Source: Branchiostoma floridae
Lineage: Eukaryota > Chordata > Leptocardii > Amphioxiformes > Branchiostomatidae
Direction of reading: 5' to 3'
Length of the DNA stretch: 64,000 nt
Assembly: GCF_000003815.2 (NCBI RefSeq)
Contig: NC_049979.1
Coordinates: 29,182,791-29,246,790, forward strand
Part shown: positions 1 through 11,943 of the stretch, piece after piece
How positions within the stretch are numbered: the stretch's first letter is position 1
Layout: every line of letters begins with the position of its first letter
Made by a program: the position numbers and the translations under genes
The notes under the pieces: generated by a model
What the model saw: the letters and a program-made list of their open reading frames with translations, nothing else
Database searches by the model: none
What the model was told of the DNA's origin: nothing

Positions 1-896
1 TCTACAGAGACTCTCGACGTTTGGATGCGCGACAATTTTTCAATTCAGCGCTAAACAATGTTGTGCAAAGCGGGGGGAACAAAGACTGGAAAGGGCCGCC
101 TTTTGTGGGGGAAGGCGTCGGGGGGCAAGTTCCATGCCAGTTTGGCTTTACATGAGCGTTGGTATGTCGACGGGCGATTCTCTGTCGCAGGTGGTAGCTT
201 ATGTTTAAACTAGATGCCTTCCCTGATTGTGACTTCCGCCCAGGGCTTGTCAAAGGGTCCCCAGAAGTTAACGTAAGTGGACGGACAGCGCTAAAGTGTG
301 GAACTTTACTCCTGGGCAACTGCAAAACCCGAGGAAAGCGGCTCGGTCGCGGTTGACTGCACGGGGAATGAAGGGCGGGTAAATTAGCACATCGGCATTG
401 TTGATTCTGGGATGACGGCTAACACCGAACCCTTAATTCACAGCAGTGCTAGAAGCCCGCCTCTCTCTCCTCACTACACGGGGGCACACACAAGCCACCG
501 AATTACGCGCTCTTTCTAAAGCCAATTTTCTGGGCACGTAGGGAATATGATCTGGGAGTGAGGTGTGTATAGAAAACATCGGTGGGGGGAGAATTGGGCC
601 AATGCACTGTGCTGAAAGCTTTAGAGAAGGACTAGGAAGCAACACGACTCCGGCGTTTACAATGTTTACCTTGAAGATAACTCGCTGCAATTCTGTGCAG
701 CGTAGGAACTAGATTAGCTTCCCTACACCTCGGAGATCGGGTTGACAACGGGCTCAGAGTTTTAAGTACAAACACCACCATTTAAGACGTTGGGGATAGT
801 TTAAGTTGCTCTAAGAAATGTCTAAGACATGGAAGGGTTATGAAAATAAATAAAGAATATATTTGTTTTTCTTGAAATTCCGAGAATGCTACTCAC
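1..896. other. No supported gene; intron or flank of the membrane-protein gene
   Basis: This stretch lies downstream of the splice donor of the minus-strand exon at 897-1092 and is probably its first intron. Open frames of 85 and 107 codons on the minus strand have low-complexity composition, no recognisable domain and no clear acceptor joining them to the exon. I did not call them. Confidence 0.4.
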
Positions 897-1092
897 CTTT
901 TTTCCGAGTGACAAGAAAGTAGATGCCGAATGCGATGAGACACAGGGCTAGCGTCCCCAGTACGCACCCCGCTGCTAGCCCGGGGACACTCACACCGCAG
1001 CCCGCCGTCTGCGCCCGGGCGCCCGGTAGCCATCCGCCCGCCAGGTAAAGTCCCAACAACACCTGTCGCCTCGTCCCTGAGATCGCGTCCAT
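897..1092 (-). CDS. First coding exon of a small single-pass membrane protein (partial)
   Basis: I do not recognise this gene with certainty. The exon starts with ATG at 1092 and encodes about 65 residues. It ends at a good donor (AAAG|GTGAGT in minus-strand sense) in phase 1, so the gene continues below position 897 and probably outside the window. Residues 8-27 look like a signal peptide ending GARA before a Gln. A very short ectodomain with one Cys (QTAGCGVS) follows, then a 24-residue hydrophobic segment (VPGLAAGCVLGT to FGIYFLV) and the stop-transfer TRKK. The plan of signal peptide, tiny Cys-containing ectodomain, one TM helix and cytoplasmic tail resembles DAP12/DAP10-type signalling adaptors. 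The acidic TM residue that defines those adaptors is absent (GTLAL where DAP12 has GDLVL), so the resemblance may be convergent. The cytoplasmic exons, which would settle it, were not found. Confidence 0.55.
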
Positions 1093-4000
1093 CCTTCCTT
1101 CACTCTTCTCTGCTCATACTGGCGTCCACAGAATCCTTCCCATTGAGTATACGGTATATACGTATCTAGATACGGACGTACCAGAGCTTCCGTGCACGGC
1201 ACACACACACTACGTATACACCGCGCCAAGTTCCTCACTCACTCCCAGGTATTTGCATAGATTTGCATGCCGCATACTTTCCTGTCGGATGAGCGCTGAC
1301 ACTTTTGTAAATCTGAGGGCGGGACGCCGTTCGGGTGTGTGTTTTGCTCGGAGCGGTAAAGCAAGACCTCGTATTTAAATATCAATTGTACGCCACGGTA
1401 TGGTCGACAAGAGGTATGTGTCACGAGGGCAGCTAGCTAGGCCCCGCGGTAACTAAAGATCTGAGTCCGCTCCACTAGTGGACAGGTGTCCCTCTGCAGT
1501 TAGCCACTCTCGTTCAATAAAAAAAAATACAAGTTACTGTTTTCAAAAGCGCTCCTAGGTTTGTGTCTGTGTTTCATACACCCCTGGGGGTGCGGGGGGC
1601 CTCGTCACGGGAGCCAAATGACCCTGGGGACCTGGGGTAGGGGTGGTCTCGGTCAGCAACTCAGGAATTCTTCGGGCCCGGGTAGGGTGACATCCAGGCA
1701 TCAACATACCTCGTGAATTAATCATATGTAAGCATTCCGAAACATGCCTTTTAAGAAAGTATTACGGGTATTCTTAGATTATTTTCTTCTTCGCGGTATT
1801 CGGGAGGACTACACAGGTCAAAGAGAGCGTAACGGCAGTGGCTTGCTTTGGGACTTAGTCATCGAATTTATTTTTTTCTCCCTATATATACGGCAGGTTT
1901 CTTCAAGGCGTAGTCACTAAAATGCTGCGTGTCTTGAGACGACCGGTGCTTCTGAGATGGCATTCTTTAAGGATACGTGTCCCTACTTCTTGAGTACCTT
2001 ACTGTTAGACATACTGTACAAAAAAACACAATACAAATCTGGCAATTTACGCTGTTTATTAATGTTCATGAAGATATAATAGATAGTATATTTACTTTAG
2101 TCACATTTGAATAATCTTATACCAAATGCATTGCAATCAGTTTGTATTATTTCCCGTAGATCTGTCATACTCTTTTTTTTTTATAAATCTATCATATCTT
2201 TTTCATAAATTAAGGAGAACACATTTGCCATATCTACATTTATCGTACATCCCTACGTGAAATTATATAGCCATTGCCATTGGGAAAAATGTATTTTTCA
2301 TTTACCGTGTTTTACGCCTGATAAGTTGTATTCAATTAAATCCAGACAAAAAGACCCCGTGAACGATGTATCGCATTACACACAGGTTATTTTCCCTGTA
2401 CGGTAGCCCAGTTAATTGTGCGCTCGTGTCCACAGGATGTTTTGACACGTATCAATTACCCTGTGGTTTACTACTACAGGAGTGCCCAACTGTAGACCGG
2501 AACTCGGTAGTTTGTTTGGTTTGTCAAATTTCTCACCACGAGAAAAAATGTGTTTGAAAAAGAAAGTAGCAAACGTCCAAAGTTTTTATTTTTGTCTAGT
2601 CAAACTATCAGTATGTACCGATTCCATAGCCTCGTCTACTCTGTCAAAATGTAGAAATGCAAAATAAAACGTTTAAGCAATCTAGATATTTGACGGACAT
2701 GCAGCTACTCTCTCATTGGTCGAAGCGCTAATTACCGTGCTGTCATTGGTTGTACTGCTAATTGTGTTATAAAAGTCAGGTTCGGTCCATTGGTGTAGTG
2801 CCATATAGTGCATAAATGACAGTTTTATTATGTTCTGAAGAGTCCTTAAAGGATAGTAAAACTGTCATTTACACACGTCATTAACACGTATGTGACTGCT
2901 GTATTGTTCGTGTTGTTATAAGCTTTATGTGGATTACTACATTTCTCTAGTCACAGGGGCTTAATTTTCAAGGATAATTCGATTGAACGTAGAACGTGGT
3001 CAATATGTGTGCATTTCATTCCTTTAAAATCGTTGAATTTGTTGGCGTTTGTAGTGACAAAAATATGCACAAAACAAAAAGTATGGACAAAACTCAATGA
3101 GACCCATTCTTACTGCACAGACACCTGATATGACCTGTTATCAAAATCCAGATAACGATCTTTCACGGATTACTTGGATTATATGGAGATTACGGACTCC
3201 TTGACAAACGATTTGCTTCTGCAAGAATATGTATGGCAAAACTGGTATGAACAAGTCGTATCTTAGGGGTTTCCGGAAAAGATGGGCTAGGCTAGTGGAG
3301 TGGGCTGCCTAAGCGTGCTACCAGGGGTTTGGCATGTGCTTAAAAAAAGAAAACTCGTGTGCATAATTACCATCGCTGTTTACATGCCCTTCAAGTATGT
3401 CTGGTGTTTTGGGCTATGGATACATCCGCCCTAACAAAACAAAGACTAAAGAGAGATTTATATTCGGCTGAAGTTCCAAGGTCAAAAGTAATAGGTTTCA
3501 CCGAGGGCACTATGTAATGTCCTTGATTTGATCTAGTAGATACATGTACCAGTATCAGGGTAGAAATTGCATCTTCGTGACCTTTGACCCCAAGGTTATA
3601 AGAATATGTACCAAGACTGCAAAATAGTCTAAGTTCGCAATTCGATGAAGGTTAGACGGTCCAGGTAATAAGATACGCCAAAAAGCAGTTACTCAAGCTA
3701 CTGGATATGGTTTTGGAAACAGACATTTCAGACAACATCCCTTGTTTTCGTCAGTGACACTGGAGAGATCTTTTTGAGAGCAGTTTTTATATCCCGTATC
3801 CTCGCAATGGATTGATACGCAAAAGTGATATCCAGTTGCTTGATGAACTACTAGTACTTTTTGGCGTACGTTCTTTGGTGTATTGTATCCTATTCTGAAG
3901 TTAAATGATATAAGTATTACCTTGGAAGACCTACCGGTGGCCAGCATGTTGTCGTTTACAAACAGGAGGGTCTAGTTTGACATGGTGTTTCTCAAGTAGA

Positions 4001-4434
4001 CCTTGTGCAGCTTGTTTTTATACAGTTCACAAAACACCAGGAATATGTAAGTGATGATGCAAATATGCTAAACGTTGTATAGGCCATTCACAGAAATGTT
4101 TTGTTCTTTGCTCTTTTGGGGCCCTAATTGAAAATATAATCCTACATAGTGTATCTTTAACGAAAGGGGTTATATATAACCCCCTTAAGCTTGCTTTAAC
4201 ATATAGTTCTATTGATCTCCAAGCAGATGTAAGAAACCAGCTTAGTCTGAACGTTTTGCAATATTTAGAACTTCGTGTATTTGTCAGACGTAACAAAGGA
4301 TACCAAAGCACACGTAAAACGCTAAGTCTGGTCAGATAAACAAAGGAGGACCTATTGCCTATTACTTCTGAAGGAAGCCAAGTACAGAGTAGATCGCTGG
4401 AAAGCTTCCGACACTCTTCAACCAAATGAAGCTC
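1093..4434. other. Intergenic; no supported gene
   Basis: No coding exon is supported here. The stretch is AT-rich with short open frames only. Two small items stand out: an imperfect hairpin near 2814-2873 and a segment at 2700-2766 with two ATTGGT (inverted CCAAT) motifs that recurs at 38597-38664. Confidence 0.5.
2814..2873. repeat. Small inverted repeat (hairpin)
   Basis: AAATGACAGTTTTA is followed about 30 bases later by its complement TAAAACTGTCATTT. The 14-bp stem could be the remnant of a very short MITE. No target duplication is clear. Confidence 0.5.
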
Positions 4435-4740
4435 TCCAGACCCCGTGTGAGTCCCTTCCTCATGGCACTCACCTACCCAGAAGGGAATGGGTGGACCTGA
4501 ACAGAGCCAGGGTCGGAGTAGGTAGGACCAGAGACAACCTACTGAAATGGGGACGGGTGAACTCAGCTGAGTGTCGTTGTGGCCACCCTACCCAAACTAT
4601 GGGACACATTACAAAGGACTGCGTATTAGGCCCCAACATCTCCAACCAGGGCCTACTAGAAGCTAATGAGAAGGCCGTGGCCTGGCTGCAGTACTGGTAC
4701 GGAACGATATGATGATGATCTACTAGGAGATCACCGTCCT
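4435..4740 (+). mobile_element. Non-LTR retrotransposon ORF2 C-terminal remnant
   Basis: The frame at 4491-4712 reads as the end of a LINE polyprotein. It has the LNRARVGVGRTRDNLLKWG pattern followed by a CCHC knuckle (CRCG, then QTMGHI, then C) and a short tail ending in TGA. This arrangement after the reverse transcriptase domain is typical of many LINE clades. The reverse transcriptase itself is missing, so this is a 5'-truncated dead copy. The simple GATGATGATC that follows may be the 3' tail. The clade is not assigned. Confidence 0.7.
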
Positions 4741-5305
4741 GTATTAAAGATTGTTGGAGACGAAAGTTCGGCAAATGCAGATCTCGATGCTGATGCAACC
4801 TGCTTCATTCGATTGTAACATTTCATGTCACCTAAATGGCCCAAATCTTTTTCTTTTACCGTCGGGATCGAATCAGTTAGGAGGACAAGCAGATTTGAGA
4901 AATCGTGTAAGACTTTTTCATACTAGTCACAGAAAAGCTTGGCGACAGTGATTCTAGAAGCCATTCTCTTGACGCAGTTGAACTACTACCCGGGTATGTA
5001 AAGTGTGAATTGGAGTGGTTTGTATATATCTACCTATAGCAGGAATCTCACTGGCTCACCTTTGTTGCCAAATGTTTCCGATAGACATTTGCTAACCTTC
5101 ACCAACACGTCGCCATGTTTCCTTTATAATTTCAAATATCAAAATGTCGCAAACGAGCGCGAACTAGTCGCCAATCAATGCAAAATCCTGTTTTGATAAA
5201 TCTTAGCCATCGTAATTGTACACTGGTTTTTGATTGTACTTTTTCCTGTCTTATTTTATTAGCTTATTTCTAACTTTGGACCTAAAGGCTAAAGGAATAT
5301 GTTAT

Positions 5306-5816
5306 CTACTCTCCAAGCAGAGGTTGAGCCCTCCACATAAGACAGAGAGTGATCAAGAACTAACGTTATAATCCTTTTCATCGTACAATCACAAACGAGC
5401 ATTCGTGTGGTAGCCGTGTAGTTCCCAAAGTCTCTACCAGACTTACTACGCTGGCTGTTATAGGGAGAATAATTTGTCAGAGGAGTTTTGCTAACAGAGG
5501 AGTTGATCAGCCGACAATTTTCTAGCCAATTTTCCGATTTTTTTGCCCAATTATACTATCCCTGTACCCCCGTAGGACGGCCTGGGGGAGGCTACATTTC
5601 CCGTACANNNNNNNNNNNNNNNNNNNNNNNNNNNNNNNNNNNNNNNNNNNNNNNNNNNNNNNNNNNNNNNNNNNNNNNNNNNNNNNNNNNNNNNNNNNNN
5701 NNNNNNNTTGGAAAAATCGTGACCTTTCCTTGACCTTTGTTTGGTCGACGGTATCAATAAACATAAACACCGAATTCCGGCGCGATTTTTCCCACCAACC
5801 TCTGCTTGGAGAGTAG
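5306..5816. mobile_element. DNA transposon with ~21-bp terminal inverted repeats, spanning an assembly gap
   Basis: The left end CTACTCTCCAAGCAGAGG at 5306 is matched exactly by its reverse complement ending at 5816; the match runs 21 bases. The interior holds a 100-N gap (5608-5707), so its true length is unknown. The left half (about 5330-5607) recurs in inverted orientation at 11944-12240, without the terminal repeat. No transposase frame is visible, and the superfamily cannot be assigned because the target duplication is unclear. Confidence 0.8.
5608..5707. other. Assembly gap (100 N)
   Basis: A run of exactly 100 N inside the inverted-repeat element. The round length suggests a placeholder of unknown size. 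Open frames drawn across it are artefacts. Confidence 0.99.
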
Positions 5817-6916
5817 CCATTTAGTTTATAGAGGTCACGTATATTACATTATTTTGCGATCTTGTCACGTCAGTTTGACCGCAAGCAAAAGTTTGCGAAA
5901 AATCGCGAAGTCGCCGCAATAATTTGTCGCCAACAGGCGCGGCCCAGTGAGCTGAGATAACCGCTTATGATAAAAAAAAAGCACTGATTAGTCTCAATCG
6001 ACCTAACGCCTGTTAAGCCGATCTACAATTAATGAGATCAAAATAAGGGAATTACAAGTATTTTATTAGCGGTCTAGAGAGCAAGGGAACGCTTATCGGA
6101 TGAGACTGGAGAATTCTTGGAATAGCAGGGGTTGTGGGCGAAAATGGCCGGGAATTCAGTCCACAGAAAGGTTACATTTCTCTCTTCCATAGGTCGGAAT
6201 CTCTATTTCTCTGGTAAGTTATCTGTCTATTTTGCCAATTTCTTCTATTTTTTCAGCCACCTATGGAGTCTGGTGTAGACAATAGTAATAGCGTACATAT
6301 AGAACATGTAGTAGATAGACTGGACACGGACAAAGACGAACGATGTGGTTTATTACCATTTGATGGCATGTGTGTGCAACAGTGATCAGAGAACAGTGGA
6401 ATCTAACAACGACGGATGGCACATAAAACCCGCTGAATCGCTTGCAGAACTCATGCTTTCTGTGGTTTGCGACCAAATGACTTTTATAGCAGCACTATCA
6501 GTTTGAACAAGTGAGTGCCATCAAAAATTATCTTTTAATCTAGCAGCTTCTTTTGCCTGTGACTGAAATACCATCGGAAAGAAAGCACACTGTAAATCCC
6601 CAAAAATCCCATCTCGTGGAGAATACAAGTTGTGCAAGAGTCAAGTTCGTCCCATAACTTCTCAATTCCCTGTGCGTCACAGAGGCGACGCCTTGCGGTT
6701 CACTTCTGCACTGCTCTGCCAACCGCGCTCTATGCTCTGTTTGCAGGTGTGGAAAGAAGTTGTTTGCTCTGTGTAATTGATTTACTGCTCGCGTGAGTAT
6801 CCATAAAGAGAATGTTATCTAAACACAACACGTGTGGCTATGGGGGCAACTTGCTACTGATGTTAGCGTAGGAAAACATGCCCTTGTACTATTCATTTTT
6901 ATACGTACTTAGACCT
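5817..6916. other. Intergenic; one weak exon-like stretch
   Basis: No gene is established. The only exon-like signal is an ATG at 6145 opening 23 codons (MAGNSVHRKVTF...) that end at GTAAGT (6214). A pyrimidine-rich TTTTTTCAG follows at 6248-6256. The implied intron of 43 bp is shorter than usual for chordates and the joined product stops after 32 residues, so I list it only as a possibility. Confidence 0.25.
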
Positions 6917-7276
6917 TGTTGATTTGATTATATGGATTACATCCGCGCGCGCATCAATTTTCGCTCGGTTACGACCATACTGTAGATCAAACAAAGCTGC
7001 TGCAAAAATGATTAAATCTATGCCGTTAGCAGCCAGCAATAACGGAAACGGCTACTAATGTCGTAGAATGCCAAAGTTAACGTCAAAGAGCGAGATGTGA
7101 AAGAACAAAAGTTCGGTATACCATACTCTGTCACGTGTATAGTCATTTGTTCAACCTTCCTGATCACTTAGACTTTATAATGAAGGCAACCTTTTTCTGG
7201 CCAACTTTTCTTTCTTCACACGTTTGCATCAATTTTGGGGTTCCCAGAGGATTTCATCCATATAACCGAAGCAACA
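6917..7276. mobile_element. MITE family 'TGTTGATTTGAT', copy 1
   Basis: It begins TGTTGATTTGATTATATGGA and ends with a diverged complement (CATCCATATAACCGAAGCAACA). Interior landmarks shared with the other copies are 'AATGCCAAAGT', 'ACCTTCCTGATCACTTAGA' and 'GGGGTTCCCAGAGG'. It has no coding capacity. The other copies are at 17641-18033, about 31585-31876, about 38097-38250 and 43828-44187. Confidence 0.8.
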
Positions 7277-8564
7277 TGGCCTACCAGTCGTACCGTACAA
7301 CTTACAGCGACAAAATACAATGAAGAAATATATATCAAGGCGTCATAAGAATACCAAACCCAGACGTACTTCTTTCTCTCTTGCGAACAATGTGCATCAA
7401 ATGTTATGCAGTAGACTAACCTCCAAACGCATACAACACGGCAGTCTCTTTCACAGGCAGTTTAAGGCCTGTGACACCTGTAGATTCTCAGTCGAGCAGT
7501 TATATGGGCATAACTTTTGATGTAACCATCTGTTTTCAACAATTTTTGGCCAGTTAACGTAATTCACCCATATTCAAAATATGATGACAAGAAAATTGTG
7601 GATCCTCAATATTTTGGGTTTAAAAAATCATTTTTTAGTAAAAAATAGGGATGCTATTAAAATGGGTCTGTGCCCACTATGAAATGATTGTCTAACTGAG
7701 TCATATTTTCTGGAGTAATAGATTATATCTCTGTGATATCTAATATGCCTGGGGATCTTGCCGCTATACCTAGGTAAGGCTCAATTTTGGGGCAAAAACA
7801 GAATTTTTTTACAATTTTTTGGTATTTTTCGTACAAATATCAATACAGCCACGGAAATCAAAGACATTGCAAGAAGACCCGCTTGATTTCTGAAGGTCTA
7901 AGGCTTAATGAACCTAAATCTGCCCAAAACTCGTAATAAAACTGGTGCCCTGATGTGGGCAGGGGCCGACGAAACACTACTTACCCTACAAGAACTGCGC
8001 CCAAGTAAGACATGTTTGACTGTACGTAACATTAACCGATAGTAAAATATGAATGTTTTATGTCTGTATCTGTTAAATCGCTGTTGTATCAATGCGAAAT
8101 TTCGCAAGCAGTTAGCCTTATAAGGCATCAGTCAACTGCCATACAATCATTTTGGGCTAGAAATACCGATTTATAGCATTATTTTGCTGTTTCCTTGAAG
8201 TATGAGCACCTCGCTGTTTTCCCGCCACTCCACACCCCGGGAGGTCGGAACACATGTTCGGACTGTACCACTTGCAGCTCTCGCGGGGGTGCCCTTTTGT
8301 TAACCGCTTCTAGTTATGCCGATATTTGATAAAAACTAGATCAATATCTTTAGCATTCAACATTAATAAGTCTCAAGAAAAGTAGTTAGTGTGGCCCGTG
8401 CATCGTAAGTTCCTGTTTTCGCAATGTAACATTAGGTACTGACATTGGACCGTTCTAAAAACGCTCCGGCCCGGCGGGGTTACCTGAGGTCACGCAGTGG
8501 TTCGAATTTCATGTTCGACCAAAATTGTCACAGGCCTTAAAGTGCCCGTGTTCTGAAATATGTC
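7277..8564. other. Intergenic; no supported gene
   Basis: AT-rich DNA with no exon, clear repeat structure or RNA gene that I can support. It lies downstream of the 3' end of the gene at 8565-9755 and may contain its 3' UTR. Confidence 0.4.
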
Positions 8565-9755
8565 TTACGAAGAATGATATTCGTAGTTGTCCAGAGACCA
8601 GAGGCTCTCCCTTCTCAACTGTACAATGCTCTTCCTTCTCCGTCCTAGGGAAGGCTTCACGGGTTTCAGCTCCTGCTCTGTACCCAGTCCCAACCACGCG
8701 CGTATCCCTCCCCCGTCCTTCCCAGCTCGTATGAGAGCATCGGACCGCAAGCTGGCCGCCCTCAGTCTGGTATCAGGGTCCGGTTCGGGCCACAGCGGAG
8801 CCTTGTTGACTGTTGCCGGCCTGTACGTATACAGCACACCGTTTTGGAGCAGACGGGACATCATATCAGACGTGTATCCACTAGCGGGGAACATTTCTAT
8901 GGGCCCCTCTCCCGGCCAAGTGCGACATCTAGTCTTTGTCTCAGCTACGGTAGGTATGGGAGATTCAACATCGGTAGACTCCACGATAGCGGTGCGTTCG
9001 TCTCCATCATCACTCTCCTCGTTGACAGCACTCTCAGTTTCTTCGATCAGTGTATGCAGGGGTATCTGGTCCGGCTTGGACTGAGGTGCAAGCGATTTTT
9101 TCCTAACACTGCTCTTTGCACCTGAGGTGATGTCAGTGTGAGAAGCTAAGCTAGTAACAAAGACTTGCGAGTTCTTTCGTTTTCCTACTTGTGGGAAAGC
9201 TGTGGAGTTAGGTAGCTGAATGTGGCGTTCCGGCGTTAAAGCTGTTTCTGTGCATTTCTTCAGTATCGGAAGGGACCTGTCTTCCTTGGAGGGTTCCTCT
9301 TCTTCTACGGAGTCGATAGGCCGGCGGGGCGTTTCAACACCGACTACAGTAGGGAATTTTGTTTCCGTGTGGTCAGTACGCCCTGAAACACCGCTTTCAC
9401 TTGTGCGAGGCAGTTGTGGAAAGTGGACAAACTTCTTATGGCCTCTAGACCTACCCGACCTTTCGTCCGTCGTTGTTATTTTTGACAGACTCTCCCGTAT
9501 CAAAGCCATTGCTTTGCGCATGTCTTTCTTGAAGGTACGTCTTTCCCGGCGAATGTTCTGTAACGTTTTCTCGTGTTCTTTCTTCACAACGTTGTTTTGT
9601 TGTTGGTAGACTCTTTGTCTCTTTTCTGTGGCGACTCTTTCGGTCCAGGGTGTCGGGTAAGGTTGCTGGTCAGTGGAATGATCTTTGTCAGTTGGGGTGG
9701 GCACTCGACGTTTTTCTCGGCGGCGACGACCAAAGTTTTTCTTGACAGTTAACAT
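8565..9755 (-). CDS. Unrecognised 396-aa basic protein, paralogue of the 12756-14892 gene
   Basis: I do not recognise this family. A single open exon of 396 codons runs from ATG (9755) to a stop at 8565. There is no signal peptide or TM segment. The N-terminus is very basic (RRRREKRR), and residues about 45-100 are rich in Lys/Arg/Glu and look helical (QQQNNVVKKEHEKTLQNIRR). The middle is Ser/Thr/Pro-rich and probably disordered. The most structured part is near the C-terminus: SGYTSDMMSRLLQNGVLYTY, then P-rich sequence, then TRLRAASLRSD and IRAWLGLGTEQEL. The same motif order (SGYT, M, NVLYT, PL, T-LLRA, WLG-T, L) occurs near the C-terminus of the neighbour at 12756-14892, which supports common descent. 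Antisense open frames over this exon are shadows. Confidence 0.75.
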   Translation of the reverse strand: MLTVKKNFGRRRREKRRVPTPTDKDHSTDQQPYPTPWTERVATEKRQRVYQQQNNVVKKEHEKTLQNIRRERRTFKKDMRKAMALIRESLSKITTTDERSGRSRGHKKFVHFPQLPRTSESGVSGRTDHTETKFPTVVGVETPRRPIDSVEEEEPSKEDRSLPILKKCTETALTPERHIQLPNSTAFPQVGKRKNSQVFVTSLASHTDITSGAKSSVRKKSLAPQSKPDQIPLHTLIEETESAVNEESDDGDERTAIVESTDVESPIPTVAETKTRCRTWPGEGPIEMFPASGYTSDMMSRLLQNGVLYTYRPATVNKAPLWPEPDPDTRLRAASLRSDALIRAGKDGGGIRAWLGLGTEQELKPVKPSLGRRRKSIVQLRRESLWSLDNYEYHSS

Positions 9756-11042
9756 GTTGGTTGTTGTGCATGAGACACTGGTACTGGTACTGAGTTGCTA
9801 GTGTTGCAAGTGCTTTACAAACATCGCAGTGGTTTCAACTTATAACAACGACCAAAGTCCCGCGGCCGCCCCTGGTGATTTGTTGTCGCTGTCGTCAGAA
9901 GTTCTAGCTTGACATCTACCTATGTTTGAAACACAACAAAAGTTTAACTTCTCAAGCTTTAGACTGTAACTGTATCAGCTGGCAAACGTTAAACCAAGAC
10001 AACCACCCCTCCTCTTAGTGTTTGGACATCAACAAATACGCGTGAAGAAGACAGCTCAGAGATATCACGATGGCAGTTTAAAACTTTAAGCAACAGTTTT
10101 AACCTCCCTTGGATACAAACGTTGATCACATCCAAGATCGTCCGTTGGCATACGTGCCAAACAAGTTGAGAGTAACAGTCTGAAGATTGCATTAAAGCAT
10201 AGGTCGTAGCCCTAAAACCGTGATAACGAGTGCCGTCGCAACGTTCCGAGAAGATTATTACGTCAACTCAGAGAAATATCACGATGACAAAACAAGACAG
10301 CCCGACCTTTTGTTGTCCTATTAAAGCGTCATTAAAACTCCAAACTCTAAGTCACCTGCATGCTATAGACGGAAAGCCTGCTCACCTTTGGTTTGTATCT
10401 ATTGATGCCATAGTCGAATGACGATGAATTTACAGCAAGGAAAAGTTACATGTGAGGAACGCGAAAAATACACGCTCCCCCAAAAGCACACCGTTGCTGT
10501 TATGCGCCATAGATAACAATCAAAAAGATTTGTTGCCCGAGGTTTCCATGAGGGCAACCATTGGTATCGAAGGCCCGGGCTGTCTGAACTGTGAGCCGGG
10601 GGCTTAGGAACCTTTTTGTGTCCGTTACCCGGGTACACCCTTTATCCAGGTAATTAGGTTTTTATCCACACCTAGCCGGGAGGTAAAGAATCTGATACTT
10701 CAGTATAGTACACATCCATTGTCAGGTTGTAACAAAATTAGTTACTTTGTGTAAACAAACAGCTTTCCTGATTATTGAACATGAACCATTGACCGAAGAA
10801 GTGGCAAGTATCGTCTGATTGTGACGTAGGCAGCCGCCAGGTGCCGTTTTTCGGGTCGCTTCTCGGGGCAACTTTATTTGGACCGCTATTAGCAAAACAA
10901 ACAAAAATTACTGCTAGATAAACAAGACAAACTGTGGGAGGGATAAGAGTTGGTATGATAGTCAACAAAGTAGACGGTTGAATAGGTTATTAATGATATA
11001 TACAGAGGGAAATTTATGATAAGTAGCTCTAGAAAGCTTTCT
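9756..11042. other. Intergenic; no supported gene
   Basis: Upstream region of the 8565-9755 gene. A GTACTGGTACTG-type simple stretch lies near 9779. No exon, RNA gene or well-bounded repeat is visible. Confidence 0.4.
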
Positions 11043-11545
11043 ACGAGAGATGATCAGTAAGGTCTGGACCTCATCATGGAACTAACGCGCACAACTCACA
11101 TTTTGGGGCATACTTAAACAGTATGGAGTCTTTTATGGTCTTGATTTATAACCATTGACATCATTAGTTTGCACTTGACGTCGATTTGAAAATCAGTAGG
11201 TAAGGGGTTAGAAAAACAAGGGTGAACTGTGATCAGACCTGTGTGGGTCATGTTCCTGATGTCATAATCTTCGAAGACATTTTCCATATATTTGATAAGG
11301 ATTTCCTTCGTATTGCATCATTTCTTACCTGTCTTCAAGAAGAGCAAGTTGACCCGCAAATCTCAGGTCACAACTCAATTGTCCATGTTTTCCCATTTCT
11401 CTCGCCTATCGTTACTGGGTGTCGCCTGTAAAGTCATGATCACAAGTTGGTAGACATTCATAAAAAATTTTATACTACGTGCCCCAAAATTTGAGGTGTG
11501 TGCATTATTTCATGGTGAGGCCGAGAACTTCTTGAACTTTTTGAC
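11043..11545. mobile_element. Mariner-type MITE, diverged copy
   Basis: It starts TA-CGAGAGATGATCAGTAAGG and carries 'CGCACAACTCACATTTTGGGGCA' near the left end. Toward the right end it has the complement 'GGTGAGGCCGAGAACTTCTTG'. Interior phrases ('GTGATCAGACCTGTGTGGGTC', 'TTACTGGGTGTCGCCTG') match the better-preserved copy at 16292-17173. The right terminal repeat is decayed, so the right boundary is approximate. It is non-coding. Confidence 0.7.
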
Positions 11546-11943
11546 ATCACGTCTTATTTTCAAAAGTTTAACATATTACCTAGTCGTCGTTATACATTAA
11601 AATTTATCTGCACCTGCTGTTCACTGAATCAAAGCAGCAAATGAATCGACGAACAGGGTATTGACAATACTTTTTATAATGTCAATAGAGTATCAATGCC
11701 CTTCTTTGTGTTAAACTCTTTTTTAAGGAGCAAAGTATTCTTCAAACACTCCATATACTGAAGCCTTAAAGTGGATCGTGACTGGACTCAACATGTCCCA
11801 CTTCAAAGGTAAGAACTTGGCAACAGTGAAGGCACTGTGACATTCGTTGTAGGCCGATTTTGTTGATGTCGCAGGATTTTCACACAGGCTGTGACAGAAC
11901 CAACCACCTATAAGGATCTAGGACAGGTTCGACGGTAACAAGG

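Noticed and set aside
2-690. Minus-strand frames of 107 and 85 codons as further exons of the membrane protein
   Set aside because: No acceptor in the right phase and no signalling motif could be supported.
5488-5820. Open frames through the 100-N gap
   Set aside because: N runs are translated as X and create artificial frames; the same holds for 62466-62945.
8587-9609. Plus-strand open frames of 93-165 codons
   Set aside because: Antisense shadows of the 8565-9755 coding exon.
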